NCBI RefSeq assembly: GCF_025398255.1
Contig: NZ_JAODNW010000023.1
Coordinates: 1-64,000 of the forward strand
DNA: 64,000 bases
Reading direction: 5' to 3'
Source: Chelativorans intermedius
Lineage (GTDB): Bacteria > Pseudomonadota > Alphaproteobacteria > Rhizobiales > Rhizobiaceae
Both the position numbers and the translations under genes were made by a program. The notes beneath the pieces were generated by a model. The model ran no database searches. It had not been told where the DNA came from and saw nothing but the letters and a program-made list of their open reading frames with translations. Positions 1-11,153 of the stretch are shown here, piece after piece (within the stretch, counting starts at the first letter, position 1; every line of letters begins with the position of its first letter).

Positions 1-31
1 AAATCCCAAACCCCAACAAACCCATAAAACA

Positions 32-57
32 AAACCCCGCCGAAAATGACGGGGTTT
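32..57 (-). terminator. Intrinsic terminator of petABC
   Basis: An 8-bp stem (32-39 with 50-57) encloses a 10-base loop. Read on the minus strand the stem is followed by a T-rich stretch. It lies about 60 bases past the petC stop codon, so it probably ends the petABC transcript. Confidence 0.7.
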
Positions 58-70
58 GTCAGCGGTCTGA

Positions 71-88
71 GGGCGCCCGAAGGCGCCC
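71..88. terminator. Hairpin just after petC
   Basis: A perfect 7-bp stem (71-77 with 82-88) closes a CGAA loop between the petC stop and the stronger terminator at 32-57. On the plus strand it is followed by a short T run. It may protect the 3' end of the mRNA or act as an additional terminator. Confidence 0.45.
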
Positions 89-113
89 GCTCTTTTCGCA
101 TGGGACAGCCCGT

Positions 114-938
114 TCAGTGAACCGCTGACCACACCTTGCGCTTGGTGAGATACACAAGCCCGCCGAACAGGACGAGGAAGACCATCACGGTGAAGCCCGT
201 GGCCTTGCGCGCCTCGAGGTGCGGCTCGGCGGCCCACATCATGAAGGCTGCGACATCGCGCGCATACTGATCGACCGTCTCCGGGCTGCCATCGTCATAG
301 GTTACCATTCCGTCGGAAAGGGGTGGCGCCATCGCCAGCGATGCAGCGCTGACGAAGTAGGGATTGTAATAGGTTCCCTCGGGAACCTCGTGCCCCTCCG
401 GCGCCTCGCCATAGCCCGTCAGAAGCGCATGGATGTAGTCCACGCCTCCCTCGGCATACTGGGTGAAGATGTCGAAGAGGAAAGTGGGAAAGCCACGCTC
501 CACCGCGCGCGCCTTGGCAAGCAGCGAGAAATCGGGCGGCACGGCGCCGTTGTTGGATGCCGCGGCCTGCTGAGGATTGGCGAAAGGATCGGGGAAATAG
601 TCCGAGGGCTTGCCGGGACGGGTGAACATGTCGCCATTCTCGTCCGGTCCGTCCTCGATCTCGTACTCGGCGGCGATGGCGCGCACCTGCTCGTCCGTAT
701 AGCCCAACGCCTCGAGATTGCGGAAGGCGACGCGGCTGAGCCCGTGGCAGGAGGAGCAGACTTCGCGATAGACCTTGAAGCCGCGCTGGAGCTGGCCCTT
801 GTCATACGTGCCGAAGGGACCGGCGAAGCTCCATTCCAGCTCCTGCGGCTTCTTCAGCGGATACTCCGCCGCCGGTGCCGCGGTGGCGAAAGCAACACCG
901 AGACCGAGCGCAGCCAGCCCATGGAAAAACATCTTCAT
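114..938 (-). CDS. petC: Cytochrome c1 of the bc1 complex
   Basis: This is the c-type cytochrome subunit of ubiquinol-cytochrome c reductase, which passes electrons from the Rieske protein to soluble cytochrome c on the periplasmic side. The 274-residue product has a signal peptide (about residues 1-24), the haem-binding CSSCH at 61-65, a late MAPPLSDG stretch that probably supplies the Met ligand, and a C-terminal membrane anchor ending in basic residues (YLTKRKVW). The start at 938 is preceded by AAGGGGA; an upstream in-frame ATG at 959 lacks such a site. It follows petB by 29 bases as the last gene of petABC. Confidence 0.96.
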   Translation of the reverse strand: MKMFFHGLAALGLGVAFATAAPAAEYPLKKPQELEWSFAGPFGTYDKGQLQRGFKVYREVCSSCHGLSRVAFRNLEALGYTDEQVRAIAAEYEIEDGPDENGDMFTRPGKPSDYFPDPFANPQQAAASNNGAVPPDFSLLAKARAVERGFPTFLFDIFTQYAEGGVDYIHALLTGYGEAPEGHEVPEGTYYNPYFVSAASLAMAPPLSDGMVTYDDGSPETVDQYARDVAAFMMWAAEPHLEARKATGFTVMVFLVLFGGLVYLTKRKVWSAVH

Positions 939-967
939 GTTGAAAATCCCCTTGCGCATTCGCCCGC

Positions 968-2248
968 TTACGCCTCTCTGGCGGTGGCCGGCGCGCCGGC
1001 CTGCTTCTTCTCGAGAACCGCCTCGGTGATCGAGTTCGGCAGCCGGCGCGGCGTCTCGATGAGCCCGAGCACGGGCATGACGACGAGGAAGAACGCGTAG
1101 TAGTAGAGCGTGCCGGCCTGCGCCATCGCAACGTAGATCCCCTCCGCAGGACGGGAGCCCAGCCAGCCCAGGAAGATGGCGTCGGCCACGAACAGCCAGA
1201 AGAACAGCTTGTACCAGGGCCTGTAGGCGGCGGAGCGCACCTTCGAGGTGTCGAGCCACGGCGCCAGGAACAGAAGCGCGATGGAGCCGAACATCACCAG
1301 CACGCCGCCGAGCTTGGAATCGATCGGCCCGATGTTGAAGGTGATGGCCCGCAACATCGCGTAGAATGGCAGGAAGTACCATTCGGGCACGATGTGGGCA
1401 GGCGTCTTGAGCGGATCCGCCTCGATATAGTTGTCCGGATGGCCGAGATAGTTGGGAATGTAGAAGACGAAATAGGCGAACACCAGCAGGAAGACGACCA
1501 TGGCAAAGCCGTCCTTGATGGTCGCATACGGGGTGAAAGGCACGGTATCCGTCTTCTGCTTGACCTCGATGCCCGTCGGGTTGGTCTGCCCCGTCACGTG
1601 CAGCGCCCAGATGTGCAGCACCACGACGCCCGCAATCATGAAGGGCAGAAGATAGTGCAGCGAGAAGAAGCGGTTGAGCGTGGGATTGTCCACCGCGAAG
1701 CCGCCGAGAAGGAGCTGCTGGATCCAGTCGCCGACAAGCGGAATGGCTGTGAAGAAGCCGGTGATCACCGTGGCGCCCCAGAAGCTCATCTGCCCCCAGG
1801 GAAGCACGTATCCCATGAAGGCGGTGGCCATCATGAGGAGATAGATGATGCAGCCCAGAATCCACAGGAGCTCGCGCGGCGCCTTGTAGGAGCCGTAATA
1901 GAGGCCGCGGAAGATGTGCACATAGACGGCGATGAAGAAGAAGGATGCACCGTTGGCGTGCAGATAGCGCAGGAGCCAGCCGGAGTTGACGTCGCGCATG
2001 ATCTTCTCGACCGAACCGAAGGCGATCTCCGTGTTGGCCGCATAGTGCATCGCAAGCACCACGCCGGTGAGGATCTGCACCGCCAGCATCATGCTGAGGA
2101 TGCCGCCGAAGGTGTAGGCGTAGTTCAGGTTGCGCGGCACCGGATAGGCGACGAAGGAATCGTAGACCAGACGCGGCAGCGGCAGGCGCGCGTCCATCCA
2201 GCGCCCGAGGCCCGTCTTTGGGGTATAGGTCGAGTGTCCACCGCTCAT
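968..2248 (-). CDS. petB: Cytochrome b of the bc1 complex
   Basis: This is the membrane core of ubiquinol-cytochrome c reductase, carrying two b haems and the quinol oxidation and reduction sites. The 426-residue product has about eight hydrophobic helices, histidine-bearing helices ([19 protein letters not shown] with [10 protein letters not shown]) and the Qo-site motif PEWY in [16 protein letters not shown]. The start at 2248 ([13 protein letters not shown]) has AAGGGAG upstream. It lies 19 bases after petA. The alphaproteobacterial form is a full-length mitochondrial-type cytochrome b, as here. Confidence 0.97.
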   Translation of the reverse strand: MSGGHSTYTPKTGLGRWMDARLPLPRLVYDSFVAYPVPRNLNYAYTFGGILSMMLAVQILTGVVLAMHYAANTEIAFGSVEKIMRDVNSGWLLRYLHANGASFFFIAVYVHIFRGLYYGSYKAPRELLWILGCIIYLLMMATAFMGYVLPWGQMSFWGATVITGFFTAIPLVGDWIQQLLLGGFAVDNPTLNRFFSLHYLLPFMIAGVVVLHIWALHVTGQTNPTGIEVKQKTDTVPFTPYATIKDGFAMVVFLLVFAYFVFYIPNYLGHPDNYIEADPLKTPAHIVPEWYFLPFYAMLRAITFNIGPIDSKLGGVLVMFGSIALLFLAPWLDTSKVRSAAYRPWYKLFFWLFVADAIFLGWLGSRPAEGIYVAMAQAGTLYYYAFFLVVMPVLGLIETPRRLPNSITEAVLEKKQAGAPATAREA

Positions 2249-2267
2249 GAAGAATGCGCTCCCTTGC

Positions 2268-2831
2268 CTACCCGATCTGGATGACCGTGTCGGAGATGAA
2301 TTCGAAGGTCGGGACGGGCAGGTTCTCCGGCGCCGGTCCCTTGCGGATGCGCCCTGCCGTATCGTAGTGCGAGCCGTGGCAGGGGCAGAACCAGCCGCCG
2401 AAATCGCCAGCCTCGCCAAGCGGCACGCAGCCCAGATGCGTGCACACGCCGATCATCACCAGCCAGTTCTCCTTGCCTTCGCCGGCCGAACGGTCGATGT
2501 CGGTGGCCGGTGCGTCGGCAGGCAGGTTGGCGTTGCGCGCCACTGGGTCCTTGAGCTCCGACAGGGGAACCTCCCTGGCGGCCTCGATCTCGGCTTCGGT
2601 GCGATTGCGGATGAAGACCGGCTGGCCACGCCATTTCACCGTCAGCGACATGCCGGGCTCGACGCCGGAGACGTCCACCTGGATGGAGGCCAATGCGCGC
2701 GTGGAGGCATCGGGGCGCATCTGGTCGATGAACGGCCAGGCGGCAGCGGCGGCGCCCACGGCGCCGGCCGTGGCCGTGGCCACGTAGAGGAAATCGCGGC
2801 GGGTATGTTCGGTCGAATCGGTTGCGCTCAC
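2268..2831 (-). CDS. petA: Rieske iron-sulfur subunit of the bc1 complex
   Basis: This 2Fe-2S protein transfers electrons from quinol to cytochrome c1. The 187-residue product begins with a twin-arginine anchor ([17 protein letters not shown]) and carries both cluster boxes, CTHLGC and CPCHGSH, late in the sequence. The ligand Cys and His residues are all present. It is the first gene of petABC on the minus strand; the promoter should lie in the long gap upstream (2832 onward). Confidence 0.96.
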   Translation of the reverse strand: MSATDSTEHTRRDFLYVATATAGAVGAAAAAWPFIDQMRPDASTRALASIQVDVSGVEPGMSLTVKWRGQPVFIRNRTEAEIEAAREVPLSELKDPVARNANLPADAPATDIDRSAGEGKENWLVMIGVCTHLGCVPLGEAGDFGGWFCPCHGSHYDTAGRIRKGPAPENLPVPTFEFISDTVIQIG

Positions 2832-3143
2832 GGGACTGCGGTCCTTTCACCTTGATACTGCCGGAAGAAGGCATGTCGGCGGTTCCGCCTGCCCGTCGGA
2901 TTCGCCACGACGGGCTGGCCGTTCCCCCGGCAATTGGCGATGGTTTCTATGCGCGACGACTTGACTTGTCCAGACGCCCGAAGGGCGAGATGGCAGATTG
3001 TCGCGGGAAAACATCCTCCTGAGCGATCGGGAGAAACATGTTCGGCCAGCAGCGCAGGCCGGGTGCCGCCGGCGCGGCGGAACAAACCCGGTGCGGACGC
3101 CTTCATCGCGCCCCAAGAAGAGACCGCACCGGAACGATCGGCC
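2832..3143. other. Long gap upstream of petA, no clear gene
   Basis: This gap presumably holds the petABC promoter. Open frames on both strands here are short and arginine/proline-rich, with no recognisable motif, and look like chance frames in GC-rich DNA. I see no RNA gene or repeat. Confidence 0.4.
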
Positions 3144-3347
3144 TCACGCCGTTTCCCCTCGGTATCTCAGGCTCGGCGGATGATCCCGAACCTCCTTGGG
3201 CTGAAGCGGGTGCGGCCGATGATTCCAGGCGCGCCGGTTGTCCCCGAACGAATGGACGGGCCTGAAACACCACGGACAGCGGACGGCCGCCCGCGGCACA
3301 CTGCGACTGCAATGATCGCAAACGAATGACATGAAATGAGCAGACAC
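3144..3347 (-). CDS. Possible small zinc-ribbon protein
   Basis: The 67-residue frame starts with GTG at 3347 after a GGGGAG site eight bases upstream. It carries two CxxC pairs close together (VCDHC and RCPWC), the spacing of a small zinc knuckle, followed by a basic, proline-rich tail. I do not recognise a family. It lies alone between petA and the DUF6665 gene, so the call rests only on the ribosome site and the cysteine pattern; a chance frame cannot be excluded. Confidence 0.3.
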   Translation of the reverse strand: MSAHFMSFVCDHCSRSVPRAAVRCPWCFRPVHSFGDNRRAWNHRPHPLQPKEVRDHPPSLRYRGETA

Positions 3348-3597
3348 GGATCGTACTCCCCGCGCGCAGGCGCATTGGCAAAGCTGGCTTTCAGGATTTG
3401 CTTGGGAGACCCGGAATGGAGCGGGCGCTGTTGTCTCAGGCCGTCGTCAACCCATCCCGGGCAAAGACATGCGTCTTCCGGGGCACCCTGGGCAGAAGCT
3501 GGCAGATTCGCATCGACATGACCCCCGCATGGCCGCCAATTGCGGCAAATGCAAGGAAACGGGCAGGCTTTCCACGCCCTTCGCGGAGCACCGTCCC
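3348..3597. other. Gap without a supported gene
   Basis: Short overlapping frames exist on both strands but none has a ribosome site together with a plausible protein. No hairpin with a T run was noticed. Confidence 0.35.
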
Positions 3598-3909
3598 CTA
3601 TCGCGCGCCGAGCCGAGCGAGCACGGCGCGCGGAATGGCAAGCTGGCGCACCACCTCTTCGTGGCGTTTCAGGCCGCACAGCTCGCGCTGGATGAAATAG
3701 GCATAGACGGCTTCCGCCGCCTCCGCGAGCAGGGCATTGCGCTCCCCGCCCCTCTCCTGATGCGCGGCCAGTCTGGCAAGGGTCTCCTCGGCGCGCCGGC
3801 CGGCACGGCCCAGGGCCACCGCCATCTCCTCGGCCAGTTCATGATCGAGCGTGGCAATCCCGGTGCGCGGCCTGACGGAGCCTCCGGAATCGGCCGGACC
3901 ATGCGTCAT
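3598..3909 (-). CDS. DUF6665 family protein
   Basis: The 103-residue protein is mostly helical, with an N-terminal segment like GIATLDHELAEEMA and a C-terminal block (YFIQRELCGLKRHEEV, then IPRAVLARLGAR) that I associate with the rhizobial DUF6665 family. No function is known. The start at 3909 (MTHGPADSGG) is chosen because GGGAGG lies six bases upstream; an in-frame ATG at 3987 has no such site. No signal peptide or membrane segment is seen. Confidence 0.75.
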   Translation of the reverse strand: MTHGPADSGGSVRPRTGIATLDHELAEEMAVALGRAGRRAEETLARLAAHQERGGERNALLAEAAEAVYAYFIQRELCGLKRHEEVVRQLAIPRAVLARLGAR

Positions 3910-4048
3910 GGATGCCTCCCGCAACATGTCTCGTCTCGTGCCATCCCGAGGCAGCCCTATTGTGCCCGCCCCGGCAGGGGCGATCAACCGCCACGGCAGC
4001 TCCGCGGGGAGCCGCAGAAGCGTTCGGGATTGCCCGACGACAGGCCGC

Positions 4049-4963
4049 TCACGGCCACTTCACCACCGGCGGCATGCTGGAAAGGATGGAGTGCACGTTG
4101 CCGCCGGTCTTCAGCCCGAAGATCGTGCCACGGTCATAGAGCAGGTTGAATTCCACATATCGCCCGCGGCGGACGAGCTGTTCTTCCCGTTCCTGCTCGC
4201 TCCAGGGCGTGTTGAAGTTGCGTCGCACGAGCTGCTCATAGATGTCGAGAAAGGCAAGGCCGACATCCTTGGTGAACGCGAAATCGGCCTGCCAGCCGCC
4301 CTTCTCCTCGGGGCTTTTCAGCCAGTCGTAGAAGATGCCGCCAATGCCGCGCGGCTCTCCCCGGTGGGGCAGGAAGAAATACTCGTCGCACCAACGCTTG
4401 AAATGCCGGTGGTCGGCGACCGCGGCATGCCGCTCGCACACGCTGCGCATCGCTTCGTGGAAAGCGATCGAATCGGGGTCCTCGCGGGTGCGTCGGCGAT
4501 CGAGCATCGGCGTCAGGTCGGCGCCGCCGCCGAACCACTGGCGTGTGGTGACGACCATGCGCGTGTTCATGTGCACGGCCGGCACATGCGGGTTCTGCGG
4601 ATGGGCGATGAGCGAGATGCCGGACGCCCAGAAGCGCGGATCGTCTTCCGCGCCGGGAATCTGCCGGCGGAACTCGGGCGAAAACTCGCCATGGACGGTC
4701 GAGGTATGCACGCCCACCTTCTCGAACACGCGCCCGCGCAACATCGACATGACGCCGCCGCCGCCCCGGCCTTCCTCGCGCTGCCACGGCGTGCGCTCGA
4801 AGCGGCCCGGCGCGCGCTCCGCAAGCGGCCCCTCCAGCGCCTCCTCCAGAGCCTCGAAGGCGGCACAGATGCGGTCTCGCAGCTCCTCGAACCATGCCAT
4901 CGCCGCCGCCTTCTTGTCTTCGATGTCCTCGGGCAATCCGGCCGGTATGTCGGGTTTGTCCAT
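4049..4963 (-). CDS. hemF: Oxygen-dependent coproporphyrinogen III oxidase
   Basis: HemF converts coproporphyrinogen III to protoporphyrinogen IX with oxygen, a late cytoplasmic step of haem synthesis. The 304-residue product has the family signatures GGGADLTP, the H/W-rich block [26 protein letters not shown] and the C-terminal [18 protein letters not shown]. Length is normal. The start at 4963 (MDKPDIP) has GAGGA just upstream and is preferred to the ATG at 4990. Its place near the bc1 genes fits haem supply to respiration. Confidence 0.96.
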   Translation of the reverse strand: MDKPDIPAGLPEDIEDKKAAAMAWFEELRDRICAAFEALEEALEGPLAERAPGRFERTPWQREEGRGGGGVMSMLRGRVFEKVGVHTSTVHGEFSPEFRRQIPGAEDDPRFWASGISLIAHPQNPHVPAVHMNTRMVVTTRQWFGGGADLTPMLDRRRTREDPDSIAFHEAMRSVCERHAAVADHRHFKRWCDEYFFLPHRGEPRGIGGIFYDWLKSPEEKGGWQADFAFTKDVGLAFLDIYEQLVRRNFNTPWSEQEREEQLVRRGRYVEFNLLYDRGTIFGLKTGGNVHSILSSMPPVVKWP

Positions 4964-5053
4964 CGGGTTCCTCGTGGCAGCGGCAGACAAAGGACTCGCA
5001 TTTTTCGTCTGCGATCCCTAATCTTCCTTTCCAACGGGTCAAGGAGTTCTTTC

Positions 5054-5311
5054 GTGCGTGTGCCCGCCAAGCCTCCCCTCGAGGGCCTGAAGCGTGCCCT
5101 CGACAAGAAGCGCGCCAGCGGCCATCGCCTGCCGCGCGACGGCTTTTTGCGCGAGACCTTCTCTCTGCCGCGTGAACAGGCGCGCGCCAAGGCGCGCGAG
5201 TGGCTGGAGCGCTGGCCCAAGCAGGCTTACTGGACGGAAATCGAAAGCTGGTGCGAGCGCCCCGGCGACATCATCGAGTTCACCATGCGCCGCCTGCCGA
5301 GCGCCGACTGA
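5054..5311 (+). CDS. Small conserved-looking protein next to hemF
   Basis: The 85-residue protein starts at GTG 5054, seven bases after a strong AAGGAG. It is basic at the N-terminus, with a central LPREQARAKAREWLERWPKQ helix and a C-terminal stretch rich in W, E and D (YWTEIESWCERPGDIIEF). I recall similar unnamed proteins beside rhizobial hemF but cannot name a domain. It is divergent from hemF with about 90 bases between starts, so the two may share a control region. Confidence 0.7.
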   Translation: MRVPAKPPLEGLKRALDKKRASGHRLPRDGFLRETFSLPREQARAKAREWLERWPKQAYWTEIESWCERPGDIIEFTMRRLPSAD

Positions 5312-5379
5312 AGCGTCCGCCGCGACGTTCCCGGCCTCGCCCCACTCGCCCGGTCGAATGTACAGGAGAGAACGCGGCG

Positions 5380-5565
5380 CTACGCCGCGTTCCGGGCCTG
5401 CGTGATGCGCGAGCGGATGGCCTCCACCATGCTCTCGCGGATGATCGTCTCGCCATGCACCTCGCGCAGATGCGCCACCGCGCGGCGGATAACCTCCGCC
5501 TCCTCCTCATGCCGCGTGTGCCATTCGCACCCGGGGACAAGCGATCCGCAATGAAATTCCTTCAT
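5380..5565 (-). CDS. DUF1059 family small protein
   Basis: The 61-residue product has the compact DUF1059 layout: FHCGSLVPGCEWHTRHEEE near the start, then VIRRAVAHLREVHGE. Two cysteines and two histidines in the first part could bind a metal. The start at 5565 follows GGAGG at a seven-base spacing, better than any upstream in-frame ATG. Function is unknown. It is convergent with the 85-residue gene at 5054. Confidence 0.8.
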   Translation of the reverse strand: MKEFHCGSLVPGCEWHTRHEEEAEVIRRAVAHLREVHGETIIRESMVEAIRSRITQARNAA

Positions 5566-5654
5566 TGTCGTTCCTCCTTCGTTTTGCGCGTTGGCCATGC
5601 ACACACTATAGCACATTTGGGCAGGCTGGCCGAATGCGGACGGGATCTGCATGG

Positions 5655-6554
5655 TCACAATTTGTACTGCGCTGCGATATCGGCAGTCTCTTCCCGGATC
5701 CAGGCCTTGAAATCCTTTACCTTTTGCGGCTCGGGCCGGTTCTGCGATGTCACCATCCAATAGCTGAACGCGGTTTCCGCCAGCTCCCGGAAGGGCCGCA
5801 CGAGCAGCCCGGCCGACAGGGCATCGTGGGCAAGAAACGGCCAGGCGAGCAGCACCCCCTGCCCGGCGATGGCCGCATCGAGGGCGAGCGCCGCATCGGT
5901 GAAGCTGTCGCCTTCGGGCAGGTCGTTCTCGCTCATGCCGTGCGATGCAAGCCACAGATCCCAGCTCAGGTTGGAATTGGCATCGCGCACGATCGGCGCG
6001 CGGAGCAGGTCGCGCGGCGTCTTCAGGCGCTCGCAGAGCGCCGGCGCGCAGACGGGAAAGACCGCCAGATCCAGGACCCGCTCCGCCCTCACCCCCGGCC
6101 AGCCCCCCTTTCCCACGCGAAACGCCAGGTCGATGTCCGAAGCGTCGGGATTGACGAGCGCGACGGAAGCGTCGAGCCTCAGACGCAACTCGGGATGCCG
6201 TGCGGAGAAGCGCGAAAGCCGCGGAACAAGCCATTTTGCCGCGAGGACGGGCGCGGCGGAGATGGTCAGCACCGTATCGGCATGGCGGCGCGACAGCGCC
6301 ACCGCCTCATCCAGCCGGCCGAAGCCCTCGCTCAACCAGCCGGCAATCCGCCGTCCGAAGGCCGTCGGCACCAGCCCCTTCCGGGTGCGCTCGAACACGG
6401 CCTGGCCAAGCTGGCGCTCGCAGCGCAACACATGCTGGCTCACCGCTCCCACCGAGACACCGAGTTCTTCCGCAGCGGCTGCCAGGGAGCCCAACCGCAG
6501 AACCGCCTCGACGGCGCGCAGGGCGTTGAGATGGACGCGATTCAGGTTTCTCAT
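5655..6554 (-). CDS. LysR-type regulator, GcvA-like
   Basis: The 299-residue protein has an N-terminal winged helix-turn-helix (about residues 8-65; LAAAAEELGVSVGAVSQHV) and a C-terminal substrate-binding domain. The wording resembles the GcvA subgroup (FERTRKGLVPTAFGRR, then DIDLAFRVGKGGWPGV). It is divergent from the small gene at 6647, with about 90 bases between, which is the usual place for its operator. The inducer is unknown. Confidence 0.88.
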   Translation of the reverse strand: MRNLNRVHLNALRAVEAVLRLGSLAAAAEELGVSVGAVSQHVLRCERQLGQAVFERTRKGLVPTAFGRRIAGWLSEGFGRLDEAVALSRRHADTVLTISAAPVLAAKWLVPRLSRFSARHPELRLRLDASVALVNPDASDIDLAFRVGKGGWPGVRAERVLDLAVFPVCAPALCERLKTPRDLLRAPIVRDANSNLSWDLWLASHGMSENDLPEGDSFTDAALALDAAIAGQGVLLAWPFLAHDALSAGLLVRPFRELAETAFSYWMVTSQNRPEPQKVKDFKAWIREETADIAAQYKL

Positions 6555-6646
6555 ATAGTTTTTCTATATCAAAGCGCAGGCAATCTCCATTGAAGACTGC
6601 CGCAAAGAGGGGAAAATTGCGGTTATACAGCTCGGAGAACGAAGAA

Positions 6647-6838
6647 ATGGTACAGATTTTCTTGAGATTGACCACCACCCTGCGCCGCCGCGGGCAGCAG
6701 CTTGAGGCGGTCGAGGACCACACGCGCGAGCAGGAGCCGTGGTGCCGCGATCCGCTGCTGCATCCCGACATTGCGGCGATGAGCCCGCGCGAACAGGCCG
6801 ACCTGCCGTTGCGTGGCACGCATGCCTGCCGCTGCTGA
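6647..6838 (+). CDS. Small protein divergent from the LysR gene
   Basis: The 63-residue frame starts at 6647 with a GGAGAA site upstream. It begins with a basic helix (FLRLTTTLRRRGQQLEA) and ends with HPDIAAMSPREQADLPL, a phrase I recall from small rhizobial proteins encoded divergently from GcvA-like regulators, some annotated as DUF1127-like. Function is unknown; it is the obvious candidate target of the adjacent LysR protein. It ends seven bases from the convergent ABC gene. Confidence 0.6.
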   Translation: MVQIFLRLTTTLRRRGQQLEAVEDHTREQEPWCRDPLLHPDIAAMSPREQADLPLRGTHACRC

Positions 6839-6845
6839 CGGCAGC

Positions 6846-8726
<1,881 letters not shown>

Positions 8727-8728
8727 CT

Positions 8729-10579
8729 CTACTCCGCAGCCTCCGCCGCCTGTTCGACATTGATGAAACCGCCCGACTGGCGCTGCCAGAGCTGGGCGTA
8801 GATGCCGCCCCTAGCGATCAGCTCGTCATGGCTGCCTTCCTCGACGATGCGTCCGCCGTCCATCACCACCAGCCGGTCCATGGCGGCGATGGTCGACAGC
8901 CGGTGGGCGATGGCGATCACCGTCTTGCCGGCCATCAGCGCCGCCAGGTTCTCCTGAATGGCGGCCTCCGCCTCCGAATCGAGAGCCGAGGTCGCCTCGT
9001 CCAGGATCAGGATCGGCGCGTCCTTCAACATCACCCGTGCAATGGCGATGCGCTGACGCTGACCGCCGGAAAGCTTGACGCCGCGCTCGCCCACATGCGC
9101 GTCGAAACCCTTCCGCCCCTTTATGTCGGCCAGCCCCTCGATGAAGTCCAGGGCCTCGGCGCGCCGAGCCGCCTCGCGCATCATCTTCTCGCTGGCATCG
9201 GGGCGGCCATAGAGAATGTTTTCGCGCACCGAGCGATGCAGCAGCGAGGTATCCTGAGTGACCACCCCGATTTGCGCGCGCAGCGAATCCTGCTTCACCC
9301 CGCGGATGTCGGTGCCGTCGATCAGGATGCGGCCACCCTCAAGATCGTAGAAGCGCAGCAGCAGATTGACCAGCGTCGACTTGCCGGCACCGGAACGGCC
9401 CACCAGCCCCACCTTCTCGCCCGGGCGGATCGTCAGCGACAGGTCCTCGATCACGCCGCCCTTCTTGCCGTAGTGAAAGCGGATGCGATCGAAGACGATC
9501 TCGCCCCTGGTGACCTGCAGTTCCCTCGCCCCCTGCTTGTCCTCGACAAGACGCGGCAGCGAGATGGAGGAGATGCCGTCCTGCACCGTGCCGATGTTCT
9601 CGAACAGCATGGTCAGTTCCCACATGATCCACTGCGACATGCCCCACAATCTCAGCACCAGGCCGATGACCACGGCAACGGCGCCGATCGACACCATCTC
9701 GCCCAGCCACAACCAGATCGACAGCCCGCCGACGGCGAACAGGCACAGCGAATTGAGAAGGTAGAGCAGGCCGTAGAGGCCCGTGACGAGCCGCATCTGC
9801 CTGTAGACTGTCTTCAGGAAGCCCGACATGCCCTCGCGCGCATAGTCGGCCTCGCGGCGTGCATGGGAGAACAGCTTCACCGTCTGGATGTTGGTGTAGC
9901 TGTCCACAACGCGGCCGGTCATCACCGCGCGCGCGTCGGCCTGTTCCTTGGCCACGCGTCCCAGCCGCGGCACGAAATGGCGAAGCAGCAGGACATAGCC
10001 GACCAGCCAGGCCGCCAGCGGCGCGGCCAGCCGCAGGTCGGCCGACGCCACGATCACCAGCATGCCGGCGAAATAGACCGTGACGTAGTTGAGGACGTCG
10101 ATCAGCTTGATGACGCATTCGCGCACGGCAAGCGCCGTCTGCATGAGCTTCGTGGCGATGCGCCCGGCAAACTCGTCCTGATAGAAGGCCATAGACTGCT
10201 TGAGCAGGTAGCGGTGCACCTGCCAGCGGATGCGCATGGGAAAGTTGCCGAGCAGCACCTGATGGTTGGTCAGGGAATGCAGCACCACCGTCAGCGGCAG
10301 GAAAACGAGGACGATGAAGGCCATCCCCGCGAGCTTCCAGCCCTCTTCCTGGAGGAAGGTCTCCCGGTCCCGGTTGGCCAGCCAATCGACGATGTTGCCG
10401 AGGAAGGAGAACATCCAGACCTCGGTGATCGCGATCACGGCGGTAAGAATCGCAAGCAGCGTCAGATAGCCCCACGCGCCCCGGATGAAATACAGGCAGA
10501 AGGCAATCAGCGTCCTGGGCGGCTCCCCCGGCTCCTCGGCGGGAAAGGGCGGCAAACGTCGTTCGAACCAGCTAAACAT
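8729..10579 (-). CDS. ABC exporter, fused membrane and ATPase domains
   Basis: The 616-residue half-transporter is the first gene of the exporter pair. Membrane helices occupy roughly residues 30-320, followed by an ATPase with Walker A GRSGAGKST, signature [16 protein letters not shown] and Walker B ILILDEATSALDSE. Both ATPase sites look catalytic in this and its partner, unlike degenerate heterodimers where one site is lost. Substrate unknown; the pair looks like a paralogous duplication. Confidence 0.92.
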   Translation of the reverse strand: MFSWFERRLPPFPAEEPGEPPRTLIAFCLYFIRGAWGYLTLLAILTAVIAITEVWMFSFLGNIVDWLANRDRETFLQEEGWKLAGMAFIVLVFLPLTVVLHSLTNHQVLLGNFPMRIRWQVHRYLLKQSMAFYQDEFAGRIATKLMQTALAVRECVIKLIDVLNYVTVYFAGMLVIVASADLRLAAPLAAWLVGYVLLLRHFVPRLGRVAKEQADARAVMTGRVVDSYTNIQTVKLFSHARREADYAREGMSGFLKTVYRQMRLVTGLYGLLYLLNSLCLFAVGGLSIWLWLGEMVSIGAVAVVIGLVLRLWGMSQWIMWELTMLFENIGTVQDGISSISLPRLVEDKQGARELQVTRGEIVFDRIRFHYGKKGGVIEDLSLTIRPGEKVGLVGRSGAGKSTLVNLLLRFYDLEGGRILIDGTDIRGVKQDSLRAQIGVVTQDTSLLHRSVRENILYGRPDASEKMMREAARRAEALDFIEGLADIKGRKGFDAHVGERGVKLSGGQRQRIAIARVMLKDAPILILDEATSALDSEAEAAIQENLAALMAGKTVIAIAHRLSTIAAMDRLVVMDGGRIVEEGSHDELIARGGIYAQLWQRQSGGFINVEQAAEAAE

Positions 10580-10609
10580 CGTATCGTCCTCGATGGCGTC
10601 TCTCGCCCC

Positions 10610-10864
10610 TCAACGGTGCCCCTTGCGCGGCACGGTGGGCATTGCCGGCCCCGAATGTGCGCTCGGCCGGGCTTTGGTCTCGGTGGGAAGCCGCTTGGTG
10701 CCGGCATCCTTCCCTGGCACTTGCAGTGGGGGATGCGGCATTTGCACTCCCTTGCCAAGGGCGGCGGCAAAGGCTCCTGACAGGGTTTTGGCGGGAGCCT
10801 GCGGTGGCAGTGCGGCGACGGATTGTGCGGGCGCCTTGCGCCCCCTGGAGATTCCTGCAGACAT
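10610..10864 (-). CDS. Small basic, proline-rich protein of unknown function
   Basis: The 84-residue frame is rich in Pro, Ala, Lys and Arg with no predicted membrane segment or known domain. It starts at ATG 10864 with AAGGA about eight bases upstream, and lies 30 bases before the ABC exporter operon in the same direction. The ribosome site sits inside one arm of a 9-bp inverted repeat (10867-10911). The protein looks disordered; a chance frame remains possible. Confidence 0.5.
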   Translation of the reverse strand: MSAGISRGRKAPAQSVAALPPQAPAKTLSGAFAAALGKGVQMPHPPLQVPGKDAGTKRLPTETKARPSAHSGPAMPTVPRKGHR

Positions 10865-10866
10865 GA

Positions 10867-10911
10867 AGCGAATCCTTGTTCAATCCGGAAAGGGTTCCCG
10901 GCGGATTCGCT
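10867..10911 (-). repeat. 9-bp inverted repeat over the start of the 84-residue gene
   Basis: AGCGAATCC at 10867-10875 is matched exactly by GGATTCGCT at 10903-10911. Read on the minus strand, the second arm ends three bases before the ATG at 10864 and contains most of the Shine-Dalgarno site. It could be a translation-control hairpin. Confidence 0.5.
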
Positions 10912-11153
10912 CGCTGGACTTCTAGAAAGTAGGGAGAATCTTCGGAACGAAAACCGCCGTCAGGCCATGCGCCCAATGCCGGGCCGCATACGGACGAAGG
11001 AAATGAGAACCAGATTGTCCATACCTGCCTCCAGCGGTTTAAGTGAATTGCCGCGCACTTATATCTATGGTGGATGGAGATGACCAGAGGCTGCCCCCTT
11101 GCCGGCACCCCCTTCTCCGCCGATGTGTCCGGAAAGCTACACTTGAGAGCGTC

